Assembly (NCBI GenBank): GCA_026027325.1
Contig: JAMSLZ010000008.1
Coordinates: 992,001 to 1,056,000, forward strand
Length of the DNA stretch: 64,000 bases
From: Actinomucor elegans
Lineage: Eukaryota; Mucoromycota; Mucoromycetes; Mucorales; Mucoraceae
Reading direction: 5' to 3'
The notes below the pieces were generated by a model. The model was not told where the DNA came from. It was given only the letters and a program-made list of their open reading frames with translations, and made no database searches. Position numbers and translations under genes: made by a program. Shown one piece after another: positions 34,536 through 47,308 of this stretch; the stretch's first letter is position 1; every line of letters starts with the position of its first letter.

Positions 34536-36128
34536 TCAAAGCATTCTTTTGTACGTCTTTAGTCTGTCTTCTGCGGTTGGGCAGTAGACCGGAAGGTCAG
34601 CATTGAATTCGACAGTTTGCTCCTTATCATACTTGGATAAAAACATTTGATTCCAAAGCTGTCTTGCCAAATACGAATGTCCTTGAGTATTTGGATGATA
34701 ACCATCAACATTACTACAAAGCAATTGGTGTGTCAGCCCATCTGTAAATGAATAATAAAAAAAAGGAAGTTGAGCAAACCTTAACGAGTTGTATGGTACC
34801 GAGGGAATAACAACGTTCATAGGCTGGTACACTACAGCAACGTCTTTATTCTTAATACCACTGATGGCAGGCTTGAGAATATCCATTAGAAGTGTACCAC
34901 TGACTTCTTCAGCGACGCTAGCCAATGCTTGATTATATTGCGTAATGCGAGAACCAATGAAAGAAGTTCCACCTTCAGGAAGCCTACAGCAATAACATTC
35001 GAAATTCATTAAATCGAGACTACCATCTTCAAACTTCTTCTTGTATCCTGGTGCACTATCGGTTAAATAGACTAGATCATTGTAATGCATCATCCCAACT
35101 TTTAGAATATACAAATTATGTGAGTATACCAGTGGATTAAACTGTGCTATGGAGATACTTGCCTAGATTAATGAATGCAAAATCTATGTTCTCTATTAAT
35201 TTTTTGAGGCTTGCTTTGACATTATTTTTGTAGTCGGTTACGTTTCTTCCGGGTAAGCATGAAACGGAAGCGTCATTGAATCCTATAAATACATTGATGA
35301 GCTTCCATTTATCGGCCAGTGGGGTGCCGCGGCCAAGATATTTCACTAAGTAGTCCACTTGCTCAGGCAATTCTCTACTGGTAGCCCCTGATTGTGCTGC
35401 ATTCAGATAATCAATTTCAGGACTATACCAAAAAAAGGTCAGCTATTTGAATGCAGTTGATAAAATAAACAAGCTATACTATACTCATGATGACTATCAA
35501 AGCAGAAGAAAGTTTCTATTAATAATAAGAGGAGTTTAGATCGATATGGAGAGTAAGAATGCAAGGATATATAACTATCTTCCTCGCTATTGTCAACTGC
35601 AGATGCAAGTCTTATTGACAAGAAAAGTAAAGTTTACCTTCGCAAAGTCTTGCTGGCTTTTGACCTTTGGACTGGCCATATAGATCTGGTGAAAAGTGCT
35701 TAATAAAGTTTGCTATGGAAGGCACATCCGGATCCTATATTATGATAGTTTAATAACATCTCATTACAGATATTGTATGCTGTAACTGTACTCCGCCCAT
35801 TGTCCAGCTGTGGCCTCGATATTCTATGAACTGTTCACGAGTAGCATATGTTGTGTCGATGTTTTTAACAACCATACCAGCAGTAACACTGTAATTTATA
35901 TTAACTAAGAAAATTGCACTACGCATGCGATTGCTCTTCTGTTTACCTGTCTCCCATAGCTGCTATGATTTTGATATCATCTGCCCTTAGATCGTGGACG
36001 TTCATTGGAGGCGGATGTGACGCTATCTTTGGACAATTTTTGACATCTACCACTCTATAAGCCCCCACACTCCTAATAGTATTATATGCTATTGCTAAAA
36101 GAATGAATTGATAGTTGAATAATTTCAT
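34536..36128 (-). CDS. Secreted GDSL/SGNH phospholipase, PLB1-like
   Basis: An esterase/phospholipase of the PLB1 (phospholipase B1) branch of SGNH hydrolases. ATG 36128 starts a signal peptide (MKLFNYQFILLAIAYN). Block I is AAMGDSVTAG; its Ser codon is split by an intron. Then come YRGHSWTMGGD, the block III-like GFNDASVSC, Cys-rich loops and the C-terminal VDGYHPN that supplies the catalytic Asp and His. Several NxT/NxS sites fit secretion. The family order and the YRGxSWxxGG motif match PLB1/phospholipase B. Most likely an extracellular lipid hydrolase. Confidence 0.85.
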
Positions 36129-39100
36129 GCTTGAATTTTTAATCTAAGAGACAAAGAAGGATTGAGTGGCAAAGAGCCTTTATATTCTTCTTTCAATTGC
36201 CTCCTATTCTTTCTTTTTAGATGTTTTTTATCTGCGTTGTTCTTTTAGTTTAACTCCTATAACCAACTCCTTATACACATACAACTTGATGACAGGGAAT
36301 GGGGTTCATATTTGTTTGAACCGAGAAAAGAAGAAAGAATTTAGAATAAATCAACTTCGAAGGTTTCTGGGTTCTTTTTCATCTGTATTATGTAAGTATT
36401 CATACTTGACACAATGAGATATGGTATATTAGTCAGAAACGACATTCTTAAAAGACCAGAGTTTCTTCGTTTATGCATGGTATGGCTTTTTTTCGTTTTT
36501 ATAGGAAGGGATACGCAACAGCCTGAAGAAGTGCACACGAAATATAATCTAAGTAACTGAATTTGAGCTTTCTGCTCAAAATGCAAACAAAAGCTTACAG
36601 GGGAACGATTTTCACCGTTTTCAATGCACTAAATGCGCGCTAACATATACTTTAACTTAAACTTTATGTCTCCGAGGCTGATGAAAAATCATGACAGATT
36701 GAAAGATTGCTTCATACGCCATCCTCATTTTCGCATTGGCAAATAAAAAATAATATTCATAAACACTTAAGAAGCAAATCTAACTCTTTTCATTATTGAT
36801 AGTATAGATACTACTTTCGGAGTCGCGCTTGCATATTTCAAAGTTTGATTGGCTTCCAGGATTTAGGGGTTGCTTGAATCCAGAGCTCTTTTAATCAGAT
36901 TTCACATAATGAAAAAGTTTAGATTGATACAAAGTACAATACCAAAACTTGCGCAAAATTTAATTTTGCATCGAATGGTACGATAATTTCATAGTTTCCC
37001 CCCCCCCCAGAAACAGAGTTCGCGTCGAATTTAGGCTATTGCCATGTAAAACATTTAATTCATAATTCATATACTAGCAAATACTCTAATATATACGACT
37101 GTTTATATTTAGCGTGAAGTGTTTATCAGACATGACATCTGACCAAAATTTACCAATAATTTTATAGATTATAGGATATAGTTTTTATGAAACAAGTCAG
37201 CTCTATACTTGCTACACTCGCTCGGCCTCCGATGCTCCTTAAGGACCTTCTGAGAGGGGGAGGGAGGATGCTCTTTCACAGAGGAAGATTTTTCCATCGG
37301 ACGAGACTTCACTTATTTTTGTTTACTGAAGCGCAGCATAAATCAAATGAAAATATGAAACCTAGAATGCCTATCAGCGCTTTGAATAATCGTCTTTTAT
37401 TTTAAAATAACTAAAGTTATTATCTTAAGTGTCAATTGTTGTCTTTGCATGATAATGTATTGTGATTGAAGCTCGCATTTATTTATTTATCCAAGCCCAC
37501 GATATCCCAGTAAATCATAATACCTACTGTACATTATAAGACCAAGCTACATACTTCTTCAGCGCGTCATATACTTTTTATGAGCCAGTCTACATATTGT
37601 ATAATATGGTTAGTTATATGTTTGAAGTATGGATCAAGGTATCTATATACTTTATATATGGTGTGTGATACATAATTATTCTATCAATTCAGTTACATAT
37701 TTATATTATGAATGTAGTATATACTTTTCCTATATACTAAGTACATGCTTTATATTACAGGAGTGCTATACATGCTTATTATGCACCAATATATATGCAT
37801 ATATATATATGTACTATAGAGTATGATTAATTCAAGTAATAAGAAATACAATCATTTTCAACTTTCTCATGACTTATCGAACTTGAATCGTCATCCTCAG
37901 GGATGATTTCTTTTTAAATTATCACTCTGGGATGGCAGATGTTCAGGTGAATTCAATATATTTTGAGAAAAGAATTGTCGTACGAACGAAAGAAACTTTT
38001 CAGGAAAAATTTGGAATAGAAGTAATCCGCTGGGGAACAAACATTGACAGGAAACAATAAATCACATTTCTTTGGGCAGCCACTAACGCCAATAATCTGA
38101 ATGATAGTTGATTGGAAATCTGGATTTGTTCCATTAGTCCAGAGAGTACAAAAGAGTACTGGTGAACACAGGTCTAACCGAAGAACTTTGGAGATATATA
38201 GAGTATAATTATTTAGCATAGATTTATTGGGCTGATGGATCACTTAAAAATACGCGAGTATTGGCCATATTTCAAAATCAAGAAATGCGATTTTTCATAA
38301 ACAAATATCTATGGATTTAAGGAAATATAGAGCCGATTGAATGAGCAACGCAACTCTACAAACTTTATTAACGTGCTTTGTGTGTATCAAAATGTTTTCC
38401 ACCTTAGAAATGTTTATTAAAGTCCATTAGGTCCTGAAAGGTAGCCTAAAATTGATGGCATGACTGGACATCGATGATTAAACCATAGTTCAAAATACAT
38501 ATCGACCATATTCGATCTGCTCATGTATAGACAACGTCCCTTGTAATACATTCGTATATAAAACTCAATTTTCTAAGCTTTGTTTTCTATCATTTCTCAG
38601 AATTAAATAGTTCATGAAACATAACACTAGTGAAATAGCGACATAACTGTTACACAAGAGGCCTTTAAAAGGCCGAAGTGCTCTAGATTACCTTATACCG
38701 TATCTCCAGTCTTAAATACACCAAAACTTGTCAGAGCCCTCAAAGGTTAAGATGTCTATATTTCCTTAACAGTTTTAATGGAAGATATACTAGAATCATT
38801 ATGATAGTTTTCGTTTGAAAAGCTGACCAATCTGGAAGGCTTTTCAAAATCTTAGCTACTGGGCTACTACAACCAAATATTGAAACGACCATCTGCATAC
38901 ACCACTTTTTTTTTATCACGGATAAGAAATATTGGCTTAGAACATTAATCAACTCAAAAGGTTTCGATCGATCTTGGTCCAATATTGCATCTGATTATTG
39001 GCCTCTGCCTAAGACTAGCTACTACATCCGATATAACCTCAAATTGACTCCAATGCAGTTATTTTTGCGGAGAAAAGATTGCAATATGGTAAAATGAGTA

Positions 39101-39421
39101 CCAAAACTAAGTTCACAGTGTGTGAACGGACACCAAAATCAGATTTCACATGTATTCGAAGTCTAATACTTTAAACGCCACTTTTAGTAAACTGGAAAAT
39201 GATGAGAAAAACCGAGCACTGTCCACGCAGTGCTTGAAGCATGGTTTAAGCTTCTTGACTCAGCTTAAATTTGCTGAATTCGTACACTCCCATATTATGC
39301 TGGTCTTCCCCCATTCTTTTACATACTACGCTGTATAAAATAACGGCTACCTTTTAGTTTTCTTTTTTTCTTCTTTAGCCTTTTCTTCTTCTTTTTTTCT
39401 TTTACTTTGTCAATAAATACA
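36129..39421. other. Gene-poor 3.3-kb region
   Basis: No gene supported. It has a C10 run near 37000, a member of the degenerate repeat family at 38976-39025, and short frames at 37953-38243 and 38740-38982 (minus) with no recognisable motifs. The last few hundred bases, with T/CT tracts, are the promoter of the acyl-CoA oxidase. Confidence 0.5.
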
Positions 39422-41792
39422 ATGGCAGTACTTCCTCTTAAAGACTCCAAAGATCCTCAAGCTAAAGCGGCTATTGCGCGTATTGAACAGATTAAGAGCC
39501 AGTTAAATCTGTCCTCTTCACCCATGTCTAGACAAGCTCCTAAAGATATGGCAGCAGAACGCGCCGCCGCTGAATTCAATATCGAAGCGCTTGCTGCTTT
39601 CTGGCATGGTGGTGAAAAGAGATACGCGTTGGTGAAAAAAGCAAATGAATTCATCAAGAATGATCCTGAACTAGTTGTTCAACCTCCGCGTAATTTCTTG
39701 GAGCTTTCAAGAGATGAGATGCGTGAATTGTATGGCCCTTTTAATGCGTACAGATTATGTAAATGCTGATGAAACAATCTTTCTATGTAGTACAATGGGT
39801 CAAATTTACAGAGTGATCCAAATCATGACAGATCCCGAAATGAAGGACAAAGAACTGGCCTATGAAATAGGACACGCTACTAACATATATTCTGAAAGTT
39901 TCTCTATGCGTTTTTTCGTACATGATTCTCTTTTCCGCAACGTCGTGAACATGTTGGGAAATAAGGAGCAGCAAGATCGTTATAACGATGATATCTCGAA
40001 TTTTAGAATCTTTGGTTGCTTTGCTATGGTAAGTGCTACACTATGCAAATGAGGTACATCGCTTAACCGCCCGTACTAGACGGAACTTGGCCATAGTTCA
40101 GCTTTGCGTGATATTGAGACTACTGCTACTTATGATCGTGCCACGGATGAATTTATTATTGATTCCCCTACCATTACTGCTACTAAATGGTGGATTGGTA
40201 TGGCTGGACAAACCGCCACACATACCGTCGTCATTGCTCAAACCATTATCGATGGTAAAAAGGTCGGTCTCAACTGGTTTGTAGTCCAACTTCGTAGTAA
40301 ATACTCTGGTGAACTTGAACCCAATATCCAAATTGGTGATATTGGTGCAAAGGTTGGTCATGCTGGTGTCGATAATGGCTGGATTCAGTTCCGTCAAAAG
40401 CGTATTCCTCGTTCAGACATGTTGGCTAGATGGGTCAGCTTAGATCGTCATGGAAACTACACTCCTGCTCCCAATCCGGCTGTTATGTATGCCACTTTGA
40501 TTCCTGAGCGTCTTTCCCTTGTTCATTCAACTACTCAAATGATCTCCCAAGCCTTGACTATCGCTACTCGTTACGGCGTAGTTCGTCGTCAAGGAAATAA
40601 GGACCAACAGATCATGGATTATCAGTCTCATTATGTCAAGATCATTCCAGCTATTGCTTTCATGTATATGGTTAAGTCTGCCTCTGGTGTCTTGAACGAT
40701 CAATATAACGTCCTTACTGCTGGAGGTAAAATGGAGCCAGTGGTCTATTTGAACCATATGGGTGATATGCACGCCATGTCTGCTTGTCTCAAAGGTCTTG
40801 CCGGTTGGTATTCTACAGACATCCTTGAAACTTGTCGTAGAAGTTGCGGTGGCCACGCTTACTCTACTTATAATGCAATCGGTCATATTATCGGCGACTG
40901 GGGCGTCATGACTACTGGAGGTGGCGATAACGTCGTCCTTTTACAACAAACAACACGTTATCTTTTGTACAGACTTGAGCAAAAGCTTGAATATAACGAA
41001 TTCCCTGAACTCAAGTTCAAGAGTTCTGCCAGTTACATTAAAGATGCTAAGAGGTACCTCGAGAACAAGGTCTGGCCCACCAATGATGCTGCTGATTGCT
41101 TGAAGGATTTTGCTTTAATTGAGGAAGCATTGAATACAATCTTGGTCAAGCGCGTAAGTAACACAATGTGGTTGATTCACCGATGAAAGCTAACAAATGA
41201 ATCTATATTCAGTTATTCAGTATTCAAACCGCTCTCAAGAACGGAGCTACCCCTAACGATGTGTTGCTTGACTCTGTCCGTGTAGGTGAATTGAACTGTG
41301 CTGCCTTCATTTTTAGTACTAGTGCTGAGAAGTTTGGTCAACCTATTGGTGCTCCTGGTATTGAACCTAGCGTTTTGGCTATTATGAAGAAGTTGACTGC
41401 TTTGTGGGGTCTTCATGTGCTCCATACTTATGGCGATCAAGGGTTCAAAGAAGGTTATTTCACTCCAAATCATATCAACAGCATTGAAAAAACCTATCTT
41501 GAACTTTGTAAAACTCTTCGTTATCAAGTTATAGGTTTAACTGACGGTTTTGGTATTCCCGATTTTGTACTCAAGGCACCAATCGCCAAGTATGATGGCG
41601 ACATTTACCAAAGTAAGTCTTTTATTATCATATGAAATAACTCTAGGACATATGTAGCTAACATTTATTTCTCTCCCAAAAGCCTACCTCGAAACTTTAC
41701 TCGCAGCACCTAGAAGCACTGGTGTTACACCTTATCACGCTAGATATATCAAACCTTTGACAGAGCGCGAAAATCCCAATGCTAAAAAATAA
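39422..41792 (+). CDS. Peroxisomal acyl-CoA oxidase family protein, atypical active-site motif
   Basis: The ACOX fold oxidises acyl-CoA to enoyl-CoA with FAD and O2 in peroxisomal beta-oxidation. Four exons from ATG 39422 (MAVLPLKDSKD). The N-terminal domain is helical. The FAD/substrate region reads FAMTELGHSSALRDIETTATY and KWWIGMAGQTATHTVV, then KIGDIGAKVGHAGVDNG-like text; then YGVVRRQG and CRRSCGGHAYSTYN. At the position where oxidases have T(Y/W)EG(D/E)N, this protein has TTGGGDN, so the usual catalytic Glu is Gly. The C-terminus is NPNAKK, with no SKL-type peroxisomal signal. It could be a true oxidase using another base, or a diverged paralogue. Confidence 0.88.
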
Positions 41793-43352
41793 GAGTTTTT
41801 CTTTGTAGAATAAAAAGTGTAGTTAATTAAACATCATCTATCACACTAAATTGTAAGATAGAGTTTTGATTGTTAAGTTAAATTAACTATTCCGAGGTTT
41901 CATAATTGAAACTACTGTAGTATGAACGCATTAAAAGAAGCTTTCGGTAATACATATTAAGTGTAAGTTATTTCAGGTTAAAGAATGAAGACTTAGGAGT
42001 ATGGAACAGTATAAGTATTTCTATTAGAATAAAAATGGAATAAATTCAGTTATCATTTATTAAAAATTCCAATGTATGTAAAAGCTATTTTTAAACATGA
42101 ATTATTGATCTGATGCGACTTTTGATCGGGAGCAATGAAGAATTCGATAGATCAGTGAATGTACACATCAAATGCATGTAATTTAATGCTATTCGCTAAA
42201 ATGTAGTGTACCTATTGAATTTGGATTAAGTAATAGTTTTAATACATGCAGTGGTTTATTCTAAACACGTACCAACCATCCAAAGCGACATTGAATACCA
42301 ATCGGTCAAGGAATGTAATAAAGAGATTAAAATGACTCAAATTCAGAAAGGGAAAAAAATCAAAGGTATACCCCTAAGCCCAAATTTCGAAATCTTTTAT
42401 TTTTGTATTGAAAATGGTATTTTCGAGATATAATTTGTAACGAAATTAAGCAGTATATATTTGAAAGCATTCAGATGTACCTTATTGGTATTTGGGCCTT
42501 AAAAAATGTATGAGTTACAGATGCCGTTTTCACAACCAAAATAAAAGATTTCGAAATTTGGGCTTAGGGGTATACCTTTGATTTTTTTCCCTTTCTGAAT
42601 TTGAGTCATTTTAATCTCTTTATTACATTCCTTGACCGATTGGTATTCAATGTCGCTTTGGATGGTTGGTACGTGTTTAGAATAAACCACTGCATGTATT
42701 AAAACTATTACTTAATCCAAATTCAATAGGTACACTACATTTTAGCGAATAGCATTAAATTACATGCATTTGATGTGTACATTCACTGATCTATCGAATT
42801 CTTCATTGCTCCCGATCAAAAGTCGCATCAGATCAATAATTCATGTTTAAAAGAACTGCTGCATCTACTAGAGTTCTTGTTTGATTGACCGCAATCCAAT
42901 ATATATATATATCACCAATTAACTGTAAATTACTTAAATTTATGTAAATAAAAACTGTAGATGTCTCTGCCGATCCAGCTTTGATGTTGTATCTGATAAG
43001 TAGTTTGTACACAGAATGAATTGCTATACTTATTAAAAGCTCTATTATTGCATTGATATTCATACAATTTACATTCCCTGCAAAAATTTTACTATCTAAT
43101 TGAAACACATACGAGCGATATAGTCGGCATAGATCATGAGGGTCTATTAAGGTGACTCTGGGACTCAAATGATCTTCACAGGGTATGGAACCTCGCATTC
43201 AGCATGACCGGCTTGGATCTTTTTAAGATCTTGATTCTCAATAACCGTCACAATTTTTTTTCTCACCATTCACTGGCTCACAAGATAATCTAGAGGTTTT
43301 ACTGCCATTTCCCGAGTTCTACACCTTTTTCACCAGTTGTAATAAGAAAAAG
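41793..43352. other. Intergenic 1.56 kb with large inverted repeat
   Basis: Holds the inverted repeat at 42089-42852. A minus frame at 42833-43198 has no recognisable family, and its 3' end overlaps the right arm by about 20 bp. The last 150 bp is the leader of the carrier gene. Confidence 0.6.
42089..42852. repeat. Near-perfect inverted repeat: 315-bp identical arms, 134-bp spacer
   Basis: Arm 42089-42403 is the exact reverse complement of 42538-42852; no mismatch or indel was found when read base by base. Diverged similarity continues about 18 bp inwards on each side. The centre is 42404-42537. Each arm contains the same short frame (CKHVPTIQ-like start, ...KGIPLSPNFEIFYF), readable outward-in on opposite strands. 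The ends begin TTTTAAACATG; no flanking target-site duplication is visible. A transcript crossing it would fold into a 315-bp hairpin. Confidence 0.95.
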
Positions 43353-44704
43353 ATGGCCACTCTTGTACAAGAAAAGCAAATTGTTATTCCAAAGCTTGCT
43401 CAAGATCTGATTGCTGGTACAATTGGTGGTTGGGCTCAAGTAGTAGTTGGTGAGTCCAATGTTATTTTGACATTCAGGTCCAAAAAAAAAAAACTAATTC
43501 ATCGAGATTTATTTGAATAGGCCACCCCGCCGACACTATTAAAGTGCGTTTGCAAACACAACCATCACCACCCATTTATAGTAGCGCTATGGACTGTGTT
43601 CGTAAACTGATCAAAGAAGAAGGTGTAAGTTCTACTAAAAATTTTCTTTTCCAGTTTCCATATTTGGGTAGAAATGGTACCTTGAACTTTAATTAACTGT
43701 AAGGCATAGGCAAAAGGTCTTTATAGAGGTGTTATGTCTCCTTTGGCTGGTATCGGTTTCTGGTAAGTACTTAGAGGTAAATTCATTAATATTGTAAATT
43801 CACTGCTTGTTTTTATTCAGTAATGCTGTGATGTTTACAGCTAACGGTTCATCAAGACGTTTATTACAGAATGGAGACGAAAAGAAGACACTATCTATCT
43901 GTAAGTGATGTTGAATTATGAAAAAAAAAGAGATATTCTAAATAATAATAATAATAATAATAATAATAAACTATCTATCTAGTTGAAATTGGTGTAGCTG
44001 GATCAATGGCTGGTTCTGTTATGGCTTTCCTCAATTGCCCTATCGAACTCTTAAAAGTCAAGTTACAAACACAAGATCCCAAGGGCTTCATCGGAGCTAA
44101 CGGAAAGCATGAACCTGCTGTAAGTGTTCTCAGATGATATATGAGTAACATACTCACGGTTTTTTATAGTATAAGGGGGTCATTGATTGCGGTATTCGCA
44201 CTGTTCAGGCCCAAGGTTTCAAGGGCATTTATCGTGGTATGGGTGTTACATTGTTGAGAGATACACCCAGTTATTTTGCATATTTTGGTAAAAATTATAT
44301 ATCATTTGATCGAGTTTGTAACTAACGCTACTTTTAGTTGCTTACGAGGGATTGAAGCGCTTGTTCCAATCCATGAAGAAAGATGGTGAATTAGGAACAT
44401 TTGAATTATTGATGGCTGGTGGTTTATCTGGTTTTGCCGCTTGGATTCCTGCTTATCCTCAAGATGTTATCAAGAGTAACTTTCAAAACGATCTTCGGTA
44501 AGTGTAGACATAAAGCAACTATACTGCAGTCTAATGTATTTTAGTTATAAATCCATTGGCCAAGTCGCCAAAACTTTGTACAAAATCTCTGGTCCCAAGG
44601 CCTTTATCAATGGTTTGGGCCCAACCTTAGTCAGAGCTTTCCCTGCTAATGCAGCCACCTTTTTTGCATACGAAATGGCCATGGATTTTATGAATCGCCA
44701 GTAA
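43353..44704 (+). CDS. Mitochondrial carrier, YMC1/ORT-like amino-acid or acylcarnitine type
   Basis: An SLC25 transporter over seven or so exons. The three signatures are [22 protein letters not shown] and [29 protein letters not shown] at the start and [19 protein letters not shown] at the end resemble yeast Ymc1/Ymc2 and the carnitine/ornithine group. The third signature has Gln before Asp and Ser-Asn after Lys, a feature of this subgroup. Substrate is not assignable from sequence. One intron has an AAT trinucleotide run near 43945. Confidence 0.88.
43943..43968. repeat. AAT trinucleotide microsatellite in carrier intron
   Basis: About nine AAT units in an intron of the YMC1-like carrier gene. 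Confidence 0.8.
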
Positions 44705-46867
44705 CTTTCCCCAACCCCTTTCTAGACTGTAGTTAGGTTGTATTATTATGAAATTAGACTTGAATATGTGCTCATCCGTGATAATAATAAAGCTATATCA
44801 AAGTAACACTATAACGTTTGTTTGTTATGCAAGTTTAGTAAGCAGTCTAAAATAAATTAGACACACTAAAAGCTTGATTTGTTATTAAATTAGATAGAGC
44901 GTGTGGTTCCATTGAGCGAATTGGCTACACTATGATGTAAGTTATAAAGGTATTCTATCTTTTTCTATTCTTTTCTGTTTTCTTCTCCCCATCATTTGAT
45001 TAGTTTACTGCGACATGAATTTACAAGTACACTTTAGTCCTTCATAGTATCATAGTGTTTTAGATAAAGATGTACTTCTGGATAATATTTTAAAGCGTCG
45101 TTGCCTGTATAATTAATGAAGTTTTATGATGGAGTTCGTAAACACTTGTAAACATCAGCCTTTACAACGAGGTAAATCTAACTTGTTGAAAGGTTGCATC
45201 AGGTGATATCGAAAGTAAATAATCTATGCACATCAATTAACAGCTTTGATTCTTGGAATCAACATCATGTGGAACAGATGCTTGAGAGGAATGGCGAGTT
45301 TATCTGCTTATATCTTAGCTCTGATTTTTTTTCTAAGAGCTTCGGCAGTACAATTGACATTTTACTTATTAAATACACACAAAAACAATCCTGTATTAGA
45401 GTAACTTTAGACAAATAAATATATTTTCAATGCAAAATGACGAAATAGCATGGTCTTTGATAATCAATATTATTAGACTTATTAGTTAGTTGCCTATTAA
45501 GGTATAGTTTCTACCTAGGAAGCTCATCGATTGACATGTCTTAATTCCACTGTTGAAATCTTGGCATTATTTCGAATAGTCTAGACTGGTTAAACTATGG
45601 AATAGCTATGAGCATTCAGTTTACAGTAGATCGTAAAATAGGTAAAGAAACACTCAGCATGGATTACACAGTCTTAAACTAAGTTTGTAACCAAATGGGG
45701 GAACCGGAACTCATGCTACATCAAACAAGAACCAACAGAATGGTACTAACTTAGGCTTGAAACTTTTGTCTAGGTTAGGTTTTATGACGGCAACTCTGAT
45801 AGATCAAGTTTTTGGCATTTTTTTTTTCGGGACTAAGGGATGACACGTAACATCATCATAAATATCATTTGACACCATAATCTTAAAAATCAGCGCATCT
45901 TATTCGCCAACTGATACTTGACATATCAAACAAAATGGTGAACTTTAATTAAATCGATAATTATACACAATATAATTGTGATTTATATAATCGATTTTAA
46001 CCAGTTTGAGAAAAATCACGGTTCCTTTTGAACTGTTTGACTCTGTTGATTGGTGCTTTTCTTGTTACTTTTCATGCTGAATCGCATGAATGCGATATTT
46101 CTTGGCCATTACATTGTTTCACTCAAGGATTTCTTGGTCTTCATTCAGACCGTTGAGTAGGTGTCATATTTTCATTGGTTGGCGAGGATTTGTAATAACT
46201 CGCTGTTCAAGTAGCAAAAATGCAGTCTAGATCAACAGCCAGCTGAAGTATTATTTTAATTTTTAAGAAAGTTATAGAACAAATCATGCTTGTTCCAATT
46301 AACTAATTCTGTCCTAATCTGTTGACAATGGGAGGCGCTACATGCAGACGTACATTGGCAGGCCAATACTAAAACAAAAATTGAAACAAAGCCAACGATC
46401 CTCACTTGAATCACAAAATCTGATCTAACTCGGCAGTGAGCCGATATATCCGTTTATACTTAAGCAAAGTATACAATGCAGTACGTTATTTTCAATTTAC
46501 TACAGTTTATACTAATGTATCAATGTAGGTTGGAGTTATAGACAAGTGTATACTTTCGATAGGAGATAGAATCGGATTTTGAAACACTACAACCTTGAAG
46601 ATTACATAATGGCATCTAGTTTGACAATAAGCTAAGATAAATTAATGATTCCTGGGTAAAAGATAAATAAAAGAGTGATCTTTAAAATCATATAGCTTGC
46701 ATGAGCATAAACTCCATAGAACTAGGTGCTAAAAGACTTGATATAAAATATCGATTTGCATGAACATGGTTTCACGAGGCCAACCATATAAGGTAAAATG
46801 CATAGAACATTAAAGTATATTATGTAGTTTATTATGTATGTATTATGTACAAAAAAAAGCAAGTATT
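44705..46867. other. Intergenic 2.2 kb, no gene recognised
   Basis: Convergent gap between the carrier (+) and the forkhead gene (-). It contains an imperfect palindrome near 45951-45999 (AAATCGAT at one end, ATCGATTT at the other). No coding or RNA signal. Confidence 0.5.
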
Positions 46868-47276
46868 CTAATTCAATATGTTATTTACTCTCATCAAGGA
46901 TGGATTTAAAAGTGGATCCATGTCAATCTTCTGATGGTATTGTTGTTGTAACTGAGCCGATGATAGTATAGGAGTTTCTAGATCTGTAGCAGGAGAATTT
47001 GGGGATGTTGATCCTCGCACCGAGCTTGTTTTTGAGCTAGACATACTTCCCAAAGAAGACATGGGTCTTTTGCTAAGCCTAGCCAAGAAGGAAGCCATTC
47101 TGGCGTTTTCATCTGTTTCAGTCGTATAACGGTCTTGTGGTTGTTGAAGTGAAAAGTTTGTTTGGTGTGGAACAGTAGTAGCAGATGCATAGAATGGAGA
47201 AACTAAGTTGCTAAAATCTAATTCATCCACAATATTGACTCGTTCTTGTGGCATTTGCTGCTGTTGTCTTGAGCCT

Positions 47277-47308
<32 letters not shown>

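Noticed and set aside
37187..37405. 72-aa plus frame in the 3.3-kb desert
   Set aside because: No promoter context or motif; arises from a G/C-rich patch.
42251..42690. Two mirror ORFs as separate genes
   Set aside because: They are the same arm sequence of the inverted repeat, lack ATG starts (begin GTG) and are better described as repeat content.
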